Source of the DNA: JBJMQS01 sp045802605
GTDB lineage: Bacteria; Planctomycetota; Planctomycetia; Gemmatales; Gemmataceae
Assembly: GCA_045802605.1 (NCBI GenBank)
Contig: JBJMQS010000028.1
Span: forward strand, 30,317 to 94,316
Reading direction: 5' to 3'
Length of the DNA: 64,000 nt
Of this stretch, positions 8,701 to 17,505 are shown piece by piece (the stretch's first letter is position 1; each line of letters opens with the position of its first letter). The notes beneath the pieces are model-generated. The model made no database searches. It was not told the origin of the DNA and worked only from the letters and a program-made list of their open reading frames with translations. The translations under genes and the position numbers were made by a program.

Positions 8701-11155
8701 CCGCGAAGTCGCGGATGTCGCTTTCGGGAATCCACGGTGCGCCCAGGTGGGCGTCGATGTCACCGGGCAGCACGTCCTCGGGCTGCACTCTGGCCAGCGC
8801 CTCCGCGTTGCGCTGGTAATCCGAGCCGGCGCAGAGGACGGCGGCGAGCTTCGCGCGCACGTTGCCGGAGAGATAGGCGTCGGCCGTATGCCATTGCACG
8901 GCCTCGGGGTCGCGGAAGATCAGGTCGCCCAATTCGGTCGCGACCTCGTCCTCGGCTTTGCCGTAGAGCTGGGCGACATAGGGCAGATCGACCGCGCCCC
9001 GGCGGTCCAGCGAAACCAGCAGTCCTTCCTCGGCGCTTTGGACCGAGGTGATCACCGCGCTCGGGCCGACGACGTCGCGGCTCATGATCGCCGCCTTGGC
9101 GGCCTTGCCGGACGCCTCGTCGTAATGCTCCAAGGACATGACGAGCATGGCGTCAGGGTCCTCGCGGAACTTCACTAGATTCGGCATGCGGCGGACCGGC
9201 CGGCCCTTGCCGCTGTGGCCGACAACGGTCCTGTTGATGGGACCGTAGCGGAAGGCGAAACTGTCGTAGGCCGAGGCGAGTTCGCGCCGGGCCGCCGAAC
9301 GCTCCGAATCAGGCGAGCCCTCGTTCTGCGATCGCAAGACGCGCCTCGCCAAGTCGCGCAGACGAATCAGCGCCGCCAGACGCCGGCCGGTTAGGGTACC
9401 GCCGGCGCGGAGCGTCCGACCGCCATAGACGACCTGTACGGTTTGGCTTTCGATCTTCTGGGAGATCACTTGGTTCGCGTCGATGAAAAAGCCGCCTTCA
9501 GTAACGTGCGATTCCGGCGGCGGCCGGGCGAGAGTTTCCGGGGGTGGCGTCGCGCGAGTCAGCGCCTGCGACCGAGCGAATTCGGGCAGTTTCGAAATCG
9601 CCGTCGCCAATTGTTCGGCAAGGTCGCCCGTACTTTTGACGCTGTAGCCTTCGCCGTAGAGGGTGTCCTTGCGGCTCCAACTGCCGAGCATCATCTCCGG
9701 GTGGTTGAGGAAGTAGCGGTTGACCGCCACTTCCGCGCCGTCGATCGCGAGGGGGCCAACGACAATCCAGTCCGGGTCCGCGTGATGAGGCGGCTCGCCG
9801 TTTTCCCGTTTCCGCATGAAAAGGATGTCGGTGACGACCGCAGTGCCTTCCCGTTTGAAGGCGTCGGACGGCAGCCGGATCGCGCCGACGAAATCGGCCT
9901 GCGCCGCCAGTGACTCGCGCACGCTCGCGTTCTGCTTATCCAGGGTGAAGTGGGTGGTGACGACAGCCAGCGCGCCTGTCGGTTTCAGGGCATCCAGCGC
10001 CTTGGCCAGGAAGAAATCGTGCAGCGCCAGCTTGGCTCTGCGGTAGTCGATCCGGACGTTGGCGAAAGGCACGTTACCAATCACCGCGTCCACGCTGGCG
10101 TCGGGCAGGCGGGTGTCGCGGAAGCTCTCGATGCGGATGTCGGCTTCCGGATGCAGCGCCTTGGCGATGAGGCCGGTGATGCGGTCCAGTTCGATGCCGA
10201 TGAAGCGCATTCCTAGCGCAGCGCCGCGTAGGAAGTTGCCGGTGCCGCAGCCGGGTTCCAGCACTGTTGCATTCTGAGCAACGCCCAGCCGGCCGAGCGC
10301 TCGGTGCATCGCGGCGACGACGGTGGGAGATGTGTAGAAGGCGTTAAAGGTGGTGCGCTTGGCGCTGATGTATTCCTCTTCGGTCAGAAGCGTCTTGAGT
10401 TCCTCGCCCAGCACTTGCCATGAGACATCCTTGTACCGGCCGGTGGTCGGGTCGGGAAAGATCGACAGGGAAACCGGACCGAAGCCGGCGAAGCGGGCGA
10501 GCATCTGCCGTTCGTCGTGGGTTGGTGGCCGGCCTTCGCGCTCGATCGCGCCGAGCGTGCGTACAGCGGCGAGAATGTCGTGGGCCTTGGCTTTTTCGCC
10601 ACTGGCGATGGACACTGGCGCGACAGGCGGGGGAAGTTGCGGGGCCGTCGCGGGTTGGTCGGTCAGCGAGCGCCCCTCGTCGGCTCCCGACCTTCCGAGC
10701 GGCGTCTCATCCGGCGCTCGTGGCGGTGTGCCGATGGTCGGATGAGGCGGTAAGGAATCAAACAGCGTCTTTTCGTCTCGAAGCAGTGAAGTGTCACGTC
10801 GCCCTCCGTGTCGTTCAGGACGCCCGCGCTGCCGCTTGGCTAACGCACCGAAAAGTCCTACCCGCGTGGCATGGTTCGCGCCGGTGACATCATCCGGGGC
10901 CGGTGGCGGCGCGGCTCCGGAAGGGAGCGGGGCGTCGTCCGGTTTGCCGGACTGGTGTCCGGCTGGCTTGTGTTCTGGCCCCACATCGACGGTGCCCGCG
11001 CGGTCCAGCGCGACCGGCGGGTCGAATAGGCCCGTTTGCCGCATTGATTGGTGGGACGCTTGGGTCGGCAAACTCGAATCGGCCGATTGGCGTTGCCGCC
11101 CTCTCGTTTCGCTACCGTCGGGTTCATCATGCCGTTGCTGATTGTCGAGGGACAT
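5708..11155 (-). CDS. Giant SNF2-type helicase / N6-adenine DNA methyltransferase fusion
   Basis: About 1,815 residues from the ATG at 11155; an upstream in-frame ATG at 11272 adds a poorly conserved leader. Residues 1-~230 are low-complexity and charged. A class I methylase follows: motif I LEPGCGTGNF near 298 and NVPF near 360, a variant of the NPPF catalytic motif. The SF2/SNF2 helicase has Walker A VGAGKT near 975, DEAHYF near 1141, SNT after ATGTP, and the C-terminal motif QREGRILRQGN near 1472. Proteins of this layout ride plasmids, phages and integrative elements; proposed roles include anti-restriction and DNA processing in transfer. The NVPF change could alter methylase activity. It is the largest gene of element 1 and lies downstream of the primase and ATPase genes. 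Confidence 0.88.
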   Translation of the reverse strand: MSLDNQQRHDEPDGSETRGRQRQSADSSLPTQASHQSMRQTGLFDPPVALDRAGTVDVGPEHKPAGHQSGKPDDAPLPSGAAPPPAPDDVTGANHATRVGLFGALAKRQRGRPERHGGRRDTSLLRDEKTLFDSLPPHPTIGTPPRAPDETPLGRSGADEGRSLTDQPATAPQLPPPVAPVSIASGEKAKAHDILAAVRTLGAIEREGRPPTHDERQMLARFAGFGPVSLSIFPDPTTGRYKDVSWQVLGEELKTLLTEEEYISAKRTTFNAFYTSPTVVAAMHRALGRLGVAQNATVLEPGCGTGNFLRGAALGMRFIGIELDRITGLIAKALHPEADIRIESFRDTRLPDASVDAVIGNVPFANVRIDYRRAKLALHDFFLAKALDALKPTGALAVVTTHFTLDKQNASVRESLAAQADFVGAIRLPSDAFKREGTAVVTDILFMRKRENGEPPHHADPDWIVVGPLAIDGAEVAVNRYFLNHPEMMLGSWSRKDTLYGEGYSVKSTGDLAEQLATAISKLPEFARSQALTRATPPPETLARPPPESHVTEGGFFIDANQVISQKIESQTVQVVYGGRTLRAGGTLTGRRLAALIRLRDLARRVLRSQNEGSPDSERSAARRELASAYDSFAFRYGPINRTVVGHSGKGRPVRRMPNLVKFREDPDAMLVMSLEHYDEASGKAAKAAIMSRDVVGPSAVITSVQSAEEGLLVSLDRRGAVDLPYVAQLYGKAEDEVATELGDLIFRDPEAVQWHTADAYLSGNVRAKLAAVLCAGSDYQRNAEALARVQPEDVLPGDIDAHLGAPWIPESDIRDFAAGLFRVETDSIQVGHLMQDAVWSIVADIVAEQSVAATSEFGTARMGGARLLELALNMKTPVVYDTIANDERVVNQEETLSAREKQKLIRERFRAWIFQDPERTERLVRTYNDTYNNIRLRLFDGSHLDFPGMNQTVALHSHQKDAVWRGMSSGNTLLAQAVGAGKTYIMAATGMKMRQAGLVRKPMYVVPNHLLEQFGREFVQLYPNARLLLAGKEDLARQKRKHLTAKIATGDWDGVLVTHSSFERIGMSRLYQEKFLRAQIEEYERLLADHAGQGAAWAARNLIKAIEKQKAAREERLKELLAEGKKDDGLVFDELGIDHLFIDEAHYFKNLETPTKMERVAGIQTAGSQRAFDLYMKARFLHERHAGHGVSFATGTPVSNTMVELYTMQRFLDPEGLRSRGIDHFDAWAATFGEVVETMEIAPDSKSLRSRSRFAKFVNLPELQQMFRSFADVQTAEMLDLPRPRLETGKPIVVACPMSEAQRELQAELVERYERIRSEKVDPREDNALNITTDGRKLALDARMLSAQASDFPESKVNALVGNVLAVWRRTADSRAAQMVFCDLGVHPTSWGYSAYDDIVRKLAAAGVPREQIAAVGEADSDAKKQALFEQVRSGRVRVLLGSTQKMGTGTNVQKRLVALHHLDAPWKPAEVEQREGRILRQGNDNAEVAVYRYVTEGSFDAYMWQALETKARFIAQVMTGQSAVRRAEDVAGQELSYAEVKAIASGNPAVLTLAEADAELQRLAILQKNHADEHYLARRGVRELPAKIARLSDHLAGLTADGETVTAHAQTPIAIGEFVGPIEGAIEALGSLLQKMPKYVPDRRRIELGTYCGLRFALKLHPHFGPEVCLEGTTALRTTLGEHHGPRAVLNAAERVARSYASESARGRQELSIAEAQLRDYRVRLEVPFIHMFYLSRLVELRDQLKASLSGDRNPDTEAGQSASEIAEQIKALKQGNVLEGTPQRLNQRQSTVEESVTTRIRRRMDAALATSG

Positions 11156-11392
11156 GGCGGACGAGCGTGGTATAGGCGGGATCGAAATAGGGATTGGTCG
11201 GAAAACGCTGGCTTTTGCACACCAGGCAACGTGCCATGATGCGCGATCGGGAGCCACGGCAGGGACATGCAATTGCAGGGAAGGTGGCGCGCGGCGGCGC
11301 GCAATGACCGGAATTCGCCTGACAAGCCTACAGACGCGCCCATCAATGTGGAGGTGCCGCGACTTCCGCGGGTGATCGTGTCTTGTTCCGCT

Positions 11393-12208
11393 TCATGCCG
11401 CAGCCTCTTGGCCCAGTTCGACGTTTGCGATTTCGTGCCCGTTTAGTGCGTCCGCCCACTTGTGCCGCAGCTCCTTCTCGCTCCACGAGGGTTCGCACCG
11501 CGCGTTGTACTCGCATAGAAGCTGCCATAGCAGTTCGGAGTCGTAGCCAACCACGCGCGCGAGCTTGAGCGCCGTCGTGAACGTCTTCGTGTGCCCGGCC
11601 TGGCCGCTTACCGCCGGTTCGATTTTCGCCAGGTAGGCACGACCGCGGGCGAGCGCGCGGTCCGGATCCAGAATGCCGGCCACGGAAGCGCGGACTCTTT
11701 CCGTGTCGCGAACCAGCGACAACGAAAACGGCGGGAGGCCTTGCGGCAGCGAAAATCCGGCTTCCCACTCGTACGGTTTTCCTGTGAGGGGATGGATCGA
11801 TCCCGGCAGCACGATGTAGCCGCCTTGGCCGCGAACGTCGAGACCTGGAATTCCATTCCAGCCCTGTTTGTTGCGAATTTCTCGACACTTGGGAGTTCGG
11901 TAATATCGGTGCCTCGAACCAGTCCCGGTCAAAGCACGCATCGGCGTTTCGGGCAGATGGGAAGCGGCCCAGTTCTCGGCGTCGGTCGAGTCTGTATCGA
12001 CCACGATGTAACCGCTCTCGCCGGTCCTCAGCCCAATGTTGCACCGTCGCGTCTTAAACCAGTATTCGAGGTCCGCAGCCGTGACGCGGAAGTCCCGCCA
12101 GCCGCGCACGGCCGGCACCTTGCCCACGAGAGGGATGATCGGCCAGCGCAGCTCCGTGTAGGTCCGCGCCCATTCCAATGTGCCGGTGCTTTCGGTGACT
12201 CGCTCCAT
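11393..12208 (-). CDS. Bifunctional primase/polymerase (Prim-Pol) domain protein
   Basis: 271 residues from ATG 12208, which avoids overlap with the upstream ATPase gene. The N-terminal ~190 residues match the archaeo-eukaryotic Prim-Pol fold of plasmid and phage replication proteins: WPIIPLVGKVP, the metal-binding pair in IVVDTDS, GSRHRYY carrying the conserved histidine, and DVRGQGGYIVLPGS. The C-terminal helices (ELLWQLLCEYN, EKELRHKWADAL) resemble the primase C-terminal region that links to a helicase. No helicase domain is fused; the helicase may be supplied by the large neighbouring methylase/helicase or by the host. Likely role: priming replication of the excised element. Confidence 0.85.
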   Translation of the reverse strand: MERVTESTGTLEWARTYTELRWPIIPLVGKVPAVRGWRDFRVTAADLEYWFKTRRCNIGLRTGESGYIVVDTDSTDAENWAASHLPETPMRALTGTGSRHRYYRTPKCREIRNKQGWNGIPGLDVRGQGGYIVLPGSIHPLTGKPYEWEAGFSLPQGLPPFSLSLVRDTERVRASVAGILDPDRALARGRAYLAKIEPAVSGQAGHTKTFTTALKLARVVGYDSELLWQLLCEYNARCEPSWSEKELRHKWADALNGHEIANVELGQEAAA

Positions 12209-12269
12209 GCGCGCCGATGGTACGTCGAATAGGCGGCACGCACAGTCTTGACCACTGCAAATGCGGCCG

Positions 12270-13775
12270 TCATCGAAGCGCGGCCAGCCGGTGCGCCGCG
12301 GCAGGCGACGGATCGTCGCTTGGATTGTGGTCAAACTGCACCGGGGGCCGGTACACCGGTCGTTCGCGGATCGCGTGAAGCGCCATCCGGAACTTCACTT
12401 CGGCCAGTCCGCTTGGCAACCCGCCGCCACTGTCGCCCGCACTCCAGGGATCGGACAGCATCGGCACGAATTCCGGCGCGGGAGTGACCGCGTCGTCGCG
12501 CACGAACCGATAGCCTGGTCCGAGTTGCATCAGCTCGCGCTGGGCGAGCGCGATCTGATCGGCGAGGGTCGTATATCTTTCCTGCGCGTCAAACACCTCG
12601 CGCCGGCGCGGCCACAGCACCGTATGGCGGCTTTTGGTCTTGGTCTTCCGACCGCCGCTGTCGCGTGACGCCGACGATCCGTACGTCGTGACGCGATCGA
12701 ATCCCTCCACCACAGTCCGCGGCCGCTCTTCGACGTGGTGGACATGGAGAGGGTCGAGTAGCGGCGTCGCGATGTCCTCGGCCGCGAGCCGCGCCGCCTC
12801 GGGGCTTCCTTGTCGGAACCACTCGTGTCGCCAGCAGTTCTGCAGCACGTTTGACCGTATCTCCGCGCTCGGGAAGCTGAAGGGATCCTGCACCAGGATG
12901 CGGAATTCCAAACCCCACTTGCCCGCCTCGGCGAGCGCCTGCGATTCGTAGAGCCCGATCAGGTTGGCGGCGGTTGCTTCGTCAATCACGACACTGACGC
13001 GGCTTTTCCCGCCCGTGCGGCAATGGGCTATCACGCGCAGGATCAGCGCTCCCATCATTACCGTCGCCGCGTCGCGCGATAGGTTCCCCCGCGAGGAACC
13101 GTCGATGATTAGGATGCCGCATCCGTCGAGGAACCGTCCGATGTCCAACGTGGCCTCGCCGCAGCGAACGCGGAACGCGGGACTGCCGAGCACCGCCCTA
13201 AGCACACGCTCCGCAGGAGCGGTCTCGGTCCGCCGCGCTGTCGGCGACAGGCACCCGAACTCGCGGAACTTGGCAATCAAGTCCGGCTCGGCGCAGTGCG
13301 CGATCAGGTGCCGGCGACGCTCCGACCGCAGGTCGAACGCATCTGCCAGCCACGGCAGCGGGGGAGGGGAGTCCGTGGCGAGATAAAGGCGCAATGCCGC
13401 GAAGATCGTCTCCTCGATGAGCGGCCGCGACGCCGTGTCGAGGATGCCGCGCCTCCGTAGGAGCACCGACGCGAACTCGCGCACCCGTTCCTCGTTCTCG
13501 GCCTCGCGCTGAAGCGGGTCGGGATTCTGCGAGCGCACCAGCCAATCGTAACTGGGCACGCGCTCGGTGTCCGAAAGCCGATCGTAGACGACACGCCGCG
13601 TCAGCCCCAGGAAATCCAGGTGCAGCAGGAATCTCCGCGCGAGCGTGCCCGGGGGGTCGAAGAGCGCGATCGCGCAATCGTTTCGACGCGCATCCGCGAC
13701 CAGGCGTGAGAGCTCCGCCTCGCTTTTGCCGGAACGGGTCGCGCCGCTGACGAGGGTGTGGCGGATATCGGTCAT
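12270..13775 (-). CDS. VirD4/FtsK-like P-loop ATPase of the element
   Basis: 501 residues. Walker A GATRSGKS sits at residues 11-18 and Walker B SVVIDEAT near 260. There is no N-terminal membrane segment. The protein aligns by eye along its whole length with the product at 49028-50377: shared landmarks are LLRRR, PAFRVRC/PCFHVRC with DIG, IDEATAA, and VLQNCxRHEWF. Such ATPases serve as coupling or DNA-pumping motors in conjugation-like systems. It overlaps the 69-residue gene upstream by four bases (ATGA), so translation is probably coupled. The absent membrane anchor means it must dock on another protein or act in the cytosol. Confidence 0.8.
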   Translation of the reverse strand: MTDIRHTLVSGATRSGKSEAELSRLVADARRNDCAIALFDPPGTLARRFLLHLDFLGLTRRVVYDRLSDTERVPSYDWLVRSQNPDPLQREAENEERVREFASVLLRRRGILDTASRPLIEETIFAALRLYLATDSPPPLPWLADAFDLRSERRRHLIAHCAEPDLIAKFREFGCLSPTARRTETAPAERVLRAVLGSPAFRVRCGEATLDIGRFLDGCGILIIDGSSRGNLSRDAATVMMGALILRVIAHCRTGGKSRVSVVIDEATAANLIGLYESQALAEAGKWGLEFRILVQDPFSFPSAEIRSNVLQNCWRHEWFRQGSPEAARLAAEDIATPLLDPLHVHHVEERPRTVVEGFDRVTTYGSSASRDSGGRKTKTKSRHTVLWPRRREVFDAQERYTTLADQIALAQRELMQLGPGYRFVRDDAVTPAPEFVPMLSDPWSAGDSGGGLPSGLAEVKFRMALHAIRERPVYRPPVQFDHNPSDDPSPAAAHRLAALR

Positions 13776-13981
13776 GACCGCAGGTGGGAGAAGAGCACAT
13801 CCAGGAAGCGGTTGAGCGCGGCGTCTTTCGCGGCCTGCCGTACCTCCGGCTGTAGGAACGCGAGTCGGTCGATGAGCTTCTCCTTGCGCAGGAATTCGTC
13901 AGCCGCCCCCAGAACATCGCTCTCCCCAGGCGGCAGGGGAGCGGCATCGCGGTGCCGGCGGAACAGGTCGAAGAACATCAT
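13772..13981 (-). CDS. Small helical protein coupled to the ATPase gene
   Basis: 69 residues, predicted all-helical, with a charged core (ADEFLRKEKLIDRLAFLQPEVRQ) and a C-terminal amphipathic helix (LNRFLDVLFSHL). Its stop overlaps the ATPase start by four bases, the usual sign of co-translated partners. No family recognised; plausibly an ATPase adaptor or antitoxin-like small protein (inference). Confidence 0.6.
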   Translation of the reverse strand: MMFFDLFRRHRDAAPLPPGESDVLGAADEFLRKEKLIDRLAFLQPEVRQAAKDAALNRFLDVLFSHLRS

Positions 13982-14156
13982 GGCCCGACGCTACTCGGCT
14001 CCCGATGTCGTGACGAATACCAGTTGTGCAATCACACCGCTAATGCCCGTTTTTGTCGGAAAACTCTGGCCTTGGTAGCTGCCTTGGAAGTAGTAGCCGG
14101 CTGGCCGCATCGGGGTGGGGACAAAGGCCCGGCAAGCCACCGGGTTTGTCCCCGCC

Positions 14157-14813
14157 TTAAGCGCCATGCCCGCCGCTTCGCGGCAGCGCCGCGGTCGCAC
14201 CGTCGGCGTCCCGCCAAATGCGGCCGTGCGGATCGGCCAGCAGTTGTCCGAAGGTCGTGAAAAGCGCCGTGCGCCGAAGAAGGGATCCGCGGCGTCGAAG
14301 TCCCTCCATCCGGCTGTCGTTCGGGCACACCCACAGCACGAAGTCTGTCGATGTCGCGTAGCGCGAGAACCGCTTTCGGATCACCTCCTCGTATCCCATC
14401 GTCCCGCGGTCAAGTTCCAGAAAATACCGTCGCCCGTTGATCCACAGTTCCGCGTCGGCGCGTAGGTCGGAGTCGGTGTCTCCAGGTCCGCGCCGAACCT
14501 CCTCGGCGTCTATTCGGCGGCACACCTGTGTCAGCAGCACCTCGTGGAGCAGGTTGTCGGTCTTCCACCGGCCGCGCCCGTACACGTGCTCCGGTCGGCC
14601 GTCTTTCAGGGACACGGTGCCGAGCAGACGAATTGCGCCCCTCCGGGCGAGCCGCGCGAGCCGCTTGCTCGCCTTCTTCCGGGTAGTGAACAGCCCCATC
14701 GCCGCGAGCATCCCAGCCGTCGCCGGGTGCCGGCTAAGCAACCACGCGAGTCTCGCGTCGCGGGCGCGTGCGAACTGGTTGCTGGTCAGCCGATTGCCCG
14801 TATCCGTTGCCAT
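14157..14813 (-). CDS. Replication-relaxation-like winged-helix / PD-(D/E)xK protein
   Basis: 218 residues. Residues ~15-75 look like a winged helix (ARLAWLLSRHPATAGMLAAMGLF...RRGAIRLLG). Residues ~115-165 hold LRADAELWI...YFLELDRGTM...KRFSRY, matching the D-x(n)-E-x-D core and the trailing basic-Y motif of the replication-relaxation family (nuclease-like fold). The product at 50221-50805 has the same plan, and each sits beside a homologous ATPase gene. Family members are typical of mobile-element replication or mobilisation. Whether this one nicks DNA is not known. Confidence 0.7.
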   Translation of the reverse strand: MATDTGNRLTSNQFARARDARLAWLLSRHPATAGMLAAMGLFTTRKKASKRLARLARRGAIRLLGTVSLKDGRPEHVYGRGRWKTDNLLHEVLLTQVCRRIDAEEVRRGPGDTDSDLRADAELWINGRRYFLELDRGTMGYEEVIRKRFSRYATSTDFVLWVCPNDSRMEGLRRRGSLLRRTALFTTFGQLLADPHGRIWRDADGATAALPRSGGHGA

Positions 14814-14990
14814 CGCCTCCAGCGTAGCAGCGGGCGTGTTTCAAGCGATTCCCGCCAGCGCAGTTACGCGGGTACGGTTGGCATTTGCGCGGCGAGCAAT
14901 TGTTCGGGTCGCTTCTGCCTCCTACGGTCGGGACGCGCGTTCCACATCGGGGCGCGATCAGGTCCTTTCCATCACAGGAGGAACAGTCCC

Positions 14991-15764
14991 ATGTCCACGT
15001 CCGCTCTCTGCCTGCATCGTGGCGCGCTGCGCGTCTCGCGGCAGGAACTCGACCGTTACCAGCCGCCAGCCCCCACCGCCACCTGGTTCCCGGTCGCCCA
15101 CGGCGCCGTACTCGAAACGGCGCTTAACCGCCTGGGCGAAGCCGGCTACCGCGTGCGGTCAACCGATCTGGGCGTCTCACAGGACGGCCACCGGTTCTTC
15201 GGCACGCTCGACCTGGATACGACGCTCGCTCCGGGGGTAAGCCTCGCGGTCGGCATCCGCAACTCGACCGACAAGACCTTTCCGTTGGGTTTCTGCGCGG
15301 GCCACCGGGTCTTCGTGTGCGACAACCTCGCGTTCCGATCCGAGCTGCTCATGCGCAAGCGTCATACGCGCTACGGCGAATTGCGCTTCGGCAACGCTAT
15401 CTCCGACGCGGTGATCTCGCTCCAGTCATTCGCCGAGACGGAGACGCAACGCGTCCTCCGGATGCAATTCGAGGAACTCACCGACGACCGCGCACACGCG
15501 CTGATCCTCAAGGCGTATCTCCGCGAACTCGTCTCGTTCAAACTTCTTCACGAGATCGTGCGCCAATGGGAACAGCCGGCGTACGCGGAGTGGGGCAGCA
15601 AGACGGTGTGGCGACTTGCCAACGCCTTCACCTGGGCGATGGCTGACGTCGCCAAACGAAATCCCGCCGACTACGCGACCCGCACGATCCGCCTCAACCA
15701 ACTACTCGCGCCGATGAGCGACGGCGACGGTCCCGAACCCGCGCCTCTCGCATTGGCTGCGTGA
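14991..15764 (+). CDS. DUF932 family protein
   Basis: 257 residues. The start at 14991 is fixed by a strong Shine-Dalgarno AGGAGGAA eight bases upstream; the frame is open further upstream but that part is antisense to the preceding gene. It matches DUF932, common on plasmids and phages: FGTLDLDTTLAPGVSLAVGIRNSTDKTFPLGFC, then the VCDNLAF motif, followed by a helical C-terminal half. Function of the family is not established. It heads a plus-strand operon with the 125-residue gene and is divergent from the replication genes. Confidence 0.85.
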   Translation: MSTSALCLHRGALRVSRQELDRYQPPAPTATWFPVAHGAVLETALNRLGEAGYRVRSTDLGVSQDGHRFFGTLDLDTTLAPGVSLAVGIRNSTDKTFPLGFCAGHRVFVCDNLAFRSELLMRKRHTRYGELRFGNAISDAVISLQSFAETETQRVLRMQFEELTDDRAHALILKAYLRELVSFKLLHEIVRQWEQPAYAEWGSKTVWRLANAFTWAMADVAKRNPADYATRTIRLNQLLAPMSDGDGPEPAPLALAA

Positions 15765-15808
15765 GGACTTAGGACTCCCATTTCAAATTCAAAAAAGGAG
15801 GACGACCA

Positions 15809-16186
15809 GTGACGAAAACCAGACGTTGGAAGCCGGAGGAAAACGGAGTTACCGAGCCGGCGGTCGAAGTCAGCAGCGACGTTCCATCGGATGGCGATGT
15901 TGCTAATGAAGAAAAACAGCGGCGGCCAGTGCACGTCATCAGCTACCTCGTCGCCCGCGACGCCTTCATCCAGGCATCGATCTGGAAGCGCATCGTGCAG
16001 TTGCAGGACGGCAACGAGTTCACCGCCCACGACGTGAGCCTGCGCAAGCGCTACAAGGATTCGAACGGCGAGTGGCAGAGCTGCTACTCGTTCCGTGGAT
16101 CGGAACTCTACGCGGTGGCGCACGCCGTCGAGCGGGCCAACGCATGGATACTTGAAGAGCGGGCACTGCGCGACTGCCCCTTCTGA
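15809..16186 (+). CDS. Small mobile-element protein, paralogue of the 5189-5536 product
   Basis: 125 residues from a GTG preceded by AAAAGGAGG. The N-terminal ~45 residues are disordered and acidic. The core IWKRIVQLQDG...RKRYKDSNGEWQSCYSFRGSEL and terminal helix match the small protein at the left edge of the element. It follows the DUF932 gene by 44 bases and ends at a strong terminator. Function unknown. Confidence 0.75.
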   Translation: MTKTRRWKPEENGVTEPAVEVSSDVPSDGDVANEEKQRRPVHVISYLVARDAFIQASIWKRIVQLQDGNEFTAHDVSLRKRYKDSNGEWQSCYSFRGSELYAVAHAVERANAWILEERALRDCPF

Positions 16187-16223
16187 CGCGAAAGAGCCGC
16201 CGCTGTCGCCATGACAGCGGCGT

Positions 16224-16252
16224 GCCCCCTCCCACTTCGGTAGGGGGCTTTT
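16224..16252 (+). terminator. Rho-independent terminator of the DUF932 operon
   Basis: Stem GCCCCCT/AGGGGGC with an 11-base loop, then TTTT. A second hairpin, GCCGCTGTC/GACAGCGGC, precedes it at about 16199-16221. Together they isolate the next gene pair. Confidence 0.85.
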
Positions 16253-16365
16253 CATGTTTGCAGATTGTATTCGCCATTATCGCCACAGAAGCCCACCAGC
16301 GGCCACACAAAGCGGGAGGTACGATTGGACGCCGACCGACTGTTGCGCGTAACATTTCAAGCTCC

Positions 16366-17505
16366 ATGGTTTATGCATCTCTCGACCCGCACGACATGAT
16401 TCGCCGGCTCCACGGGACCGCCCCGTTCGCTGAGTATTGCAAATCGCGGAGCATAGGTGTTCGTTATCGCCGTGGGCGCTCGCGGCGGACTGCGTTCCGC
16501 GCTTGGCAGGCGGCCTTGGACAAGTTGCCCGAGGCGCGACGGGCGGAAATCGAGCATGAGTTCGGCTGGCTAATCGAGTTGTCGCGCCCGTCGGCGCTTC
16601 GGCTTCTGACCCGCGCCGCGGGCGGCGCACCTCCTGAGTCGATACCCTATGGACCGCCGTTGGCGCTCTGGTTTCTGCTCCACCGAAAAGGGTTATGCCG
16701 CGACGTGATCCTCGGGCTTAGCGTCATGACCGATGGTGATTGGCGGGTGGCCCGCGTTCCGGCCGACTTGGCTGTTCGACTGCCCAAGGTGACACGCACG
16801 GCCCTGGCAGATGCGCTGCGTGCTTACTTCCGCTCGCGCGACGGCACGGGACGGTACTGTGCCGTCGATTGGTACCGTGTCGGCGCGGCCCAATGCTTCG
16901 TCGCCCGGCTGTCGGGACGGCCGCGGCTCCTCAACGGATTTACCGAATCCGGACGGCGATCGGTTCGTCCCGCGCGGCCGGCATTCAAAGTCGCCTTCGT
17001 CTTCGAGCCCGGTGAGGGCCGGCTGCTCCTGCGTGTCAGACCGGGCCGCCGCGATCTCGCCGTCGACCTGCTTGCAGCATTCGGCCAGGCGGTACTGGGC
17101 GTGCGCCTCGACTCCGCATGTCTCGCACCGAGCTTCCGGTTGGATCTGCTTAAGGGACGGTTCGAGGCACCTCCCGACGCTGCCGACATGGAGGCCGTCA
17201 GAATAAAATCCGTCCGCTTGTCCTACCCGGAACGATCCGCGCGCCGGCGGATCAATCTAGAAACGCTCGCCGGCGACCGCCCCGGCGCCATACGGGAACT
17301 CCTGAGGCGGCATGGCGGCGGCGCCGATGTCCTGGGCGGACTCGACGTGCTCTCCGCCGAGTTGGAAATCCGGCTGCGAGCCGCCGAAGGCTCTCGGTTT
17401 CACGTGATCCGCATCTGGCGGGATGGCTGCAGTCTGGGAAGCGGCCCCCTGGCCGACCGCTTCCGGGCCTGCCTTCGCAACTGGGGCCTCATGCATGCGG
17501 AATAG
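16366..17505 (+). CDS. Element protein of unknown function, partner of the winged-helix regulator
   Basis: 379 residues from ATG 16366; ATG 16396 is also possible. The frame is open back to 16222 but that part crosses the preceding terminator. The protein is arginine-rich with no recognised domain. Landmarks are an N-terminal helical part (ALDKLPEARRAEIEHEFGWLIEL), a central strand-rich segment (FKVAFVFEPGEGRLLLRVRPGRRDLA) and a C-terminal strand pair ending in FHVIRIW. The next gene starts 11 bases inside its 3' end, so the two products are probably made together. Confidence 0.6.
   Translation: MVYASLDPHDMIRRLHGTAPFAEYCKSRSIGVRYRRGRSRRTAFRAWQAALDKLPEARRAEIEHEFGWLIELSRPSALRLLTRAAGGAPPESIPYGPPLALWFLLHRKGLCRDVILGLSVMTDGDWRVARVPADLAVRLPKVTRTALADALRAYFRSRDGTGRYCAVDWYRVGAAQCFVARLSGRPRLLNGFTESGRRSVRPARPAFKVAFVFEPGEGRLLLRVRPGRRDLAVDLLAAFGQAVLGVRLDSACLAPSFRLDLLKGRFEAPPDAADMEAVRIKSVRLSYPERSARRRINLETLAGDRPGAIRELLRRHGGGADVLGGLDVLSAELEIRLRAAEGSRFHVIRIWRDGCSLGSGPLADRFRACLRNWGLMHAE

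Noticed and set aside
14437..15240. Plus-strand frame upstream of the DUF932 start
   Set aside because: Antisense to the replication-relaxation-like gene; the Shine-Dalgarno at 14975 fixes the real start at 14991.
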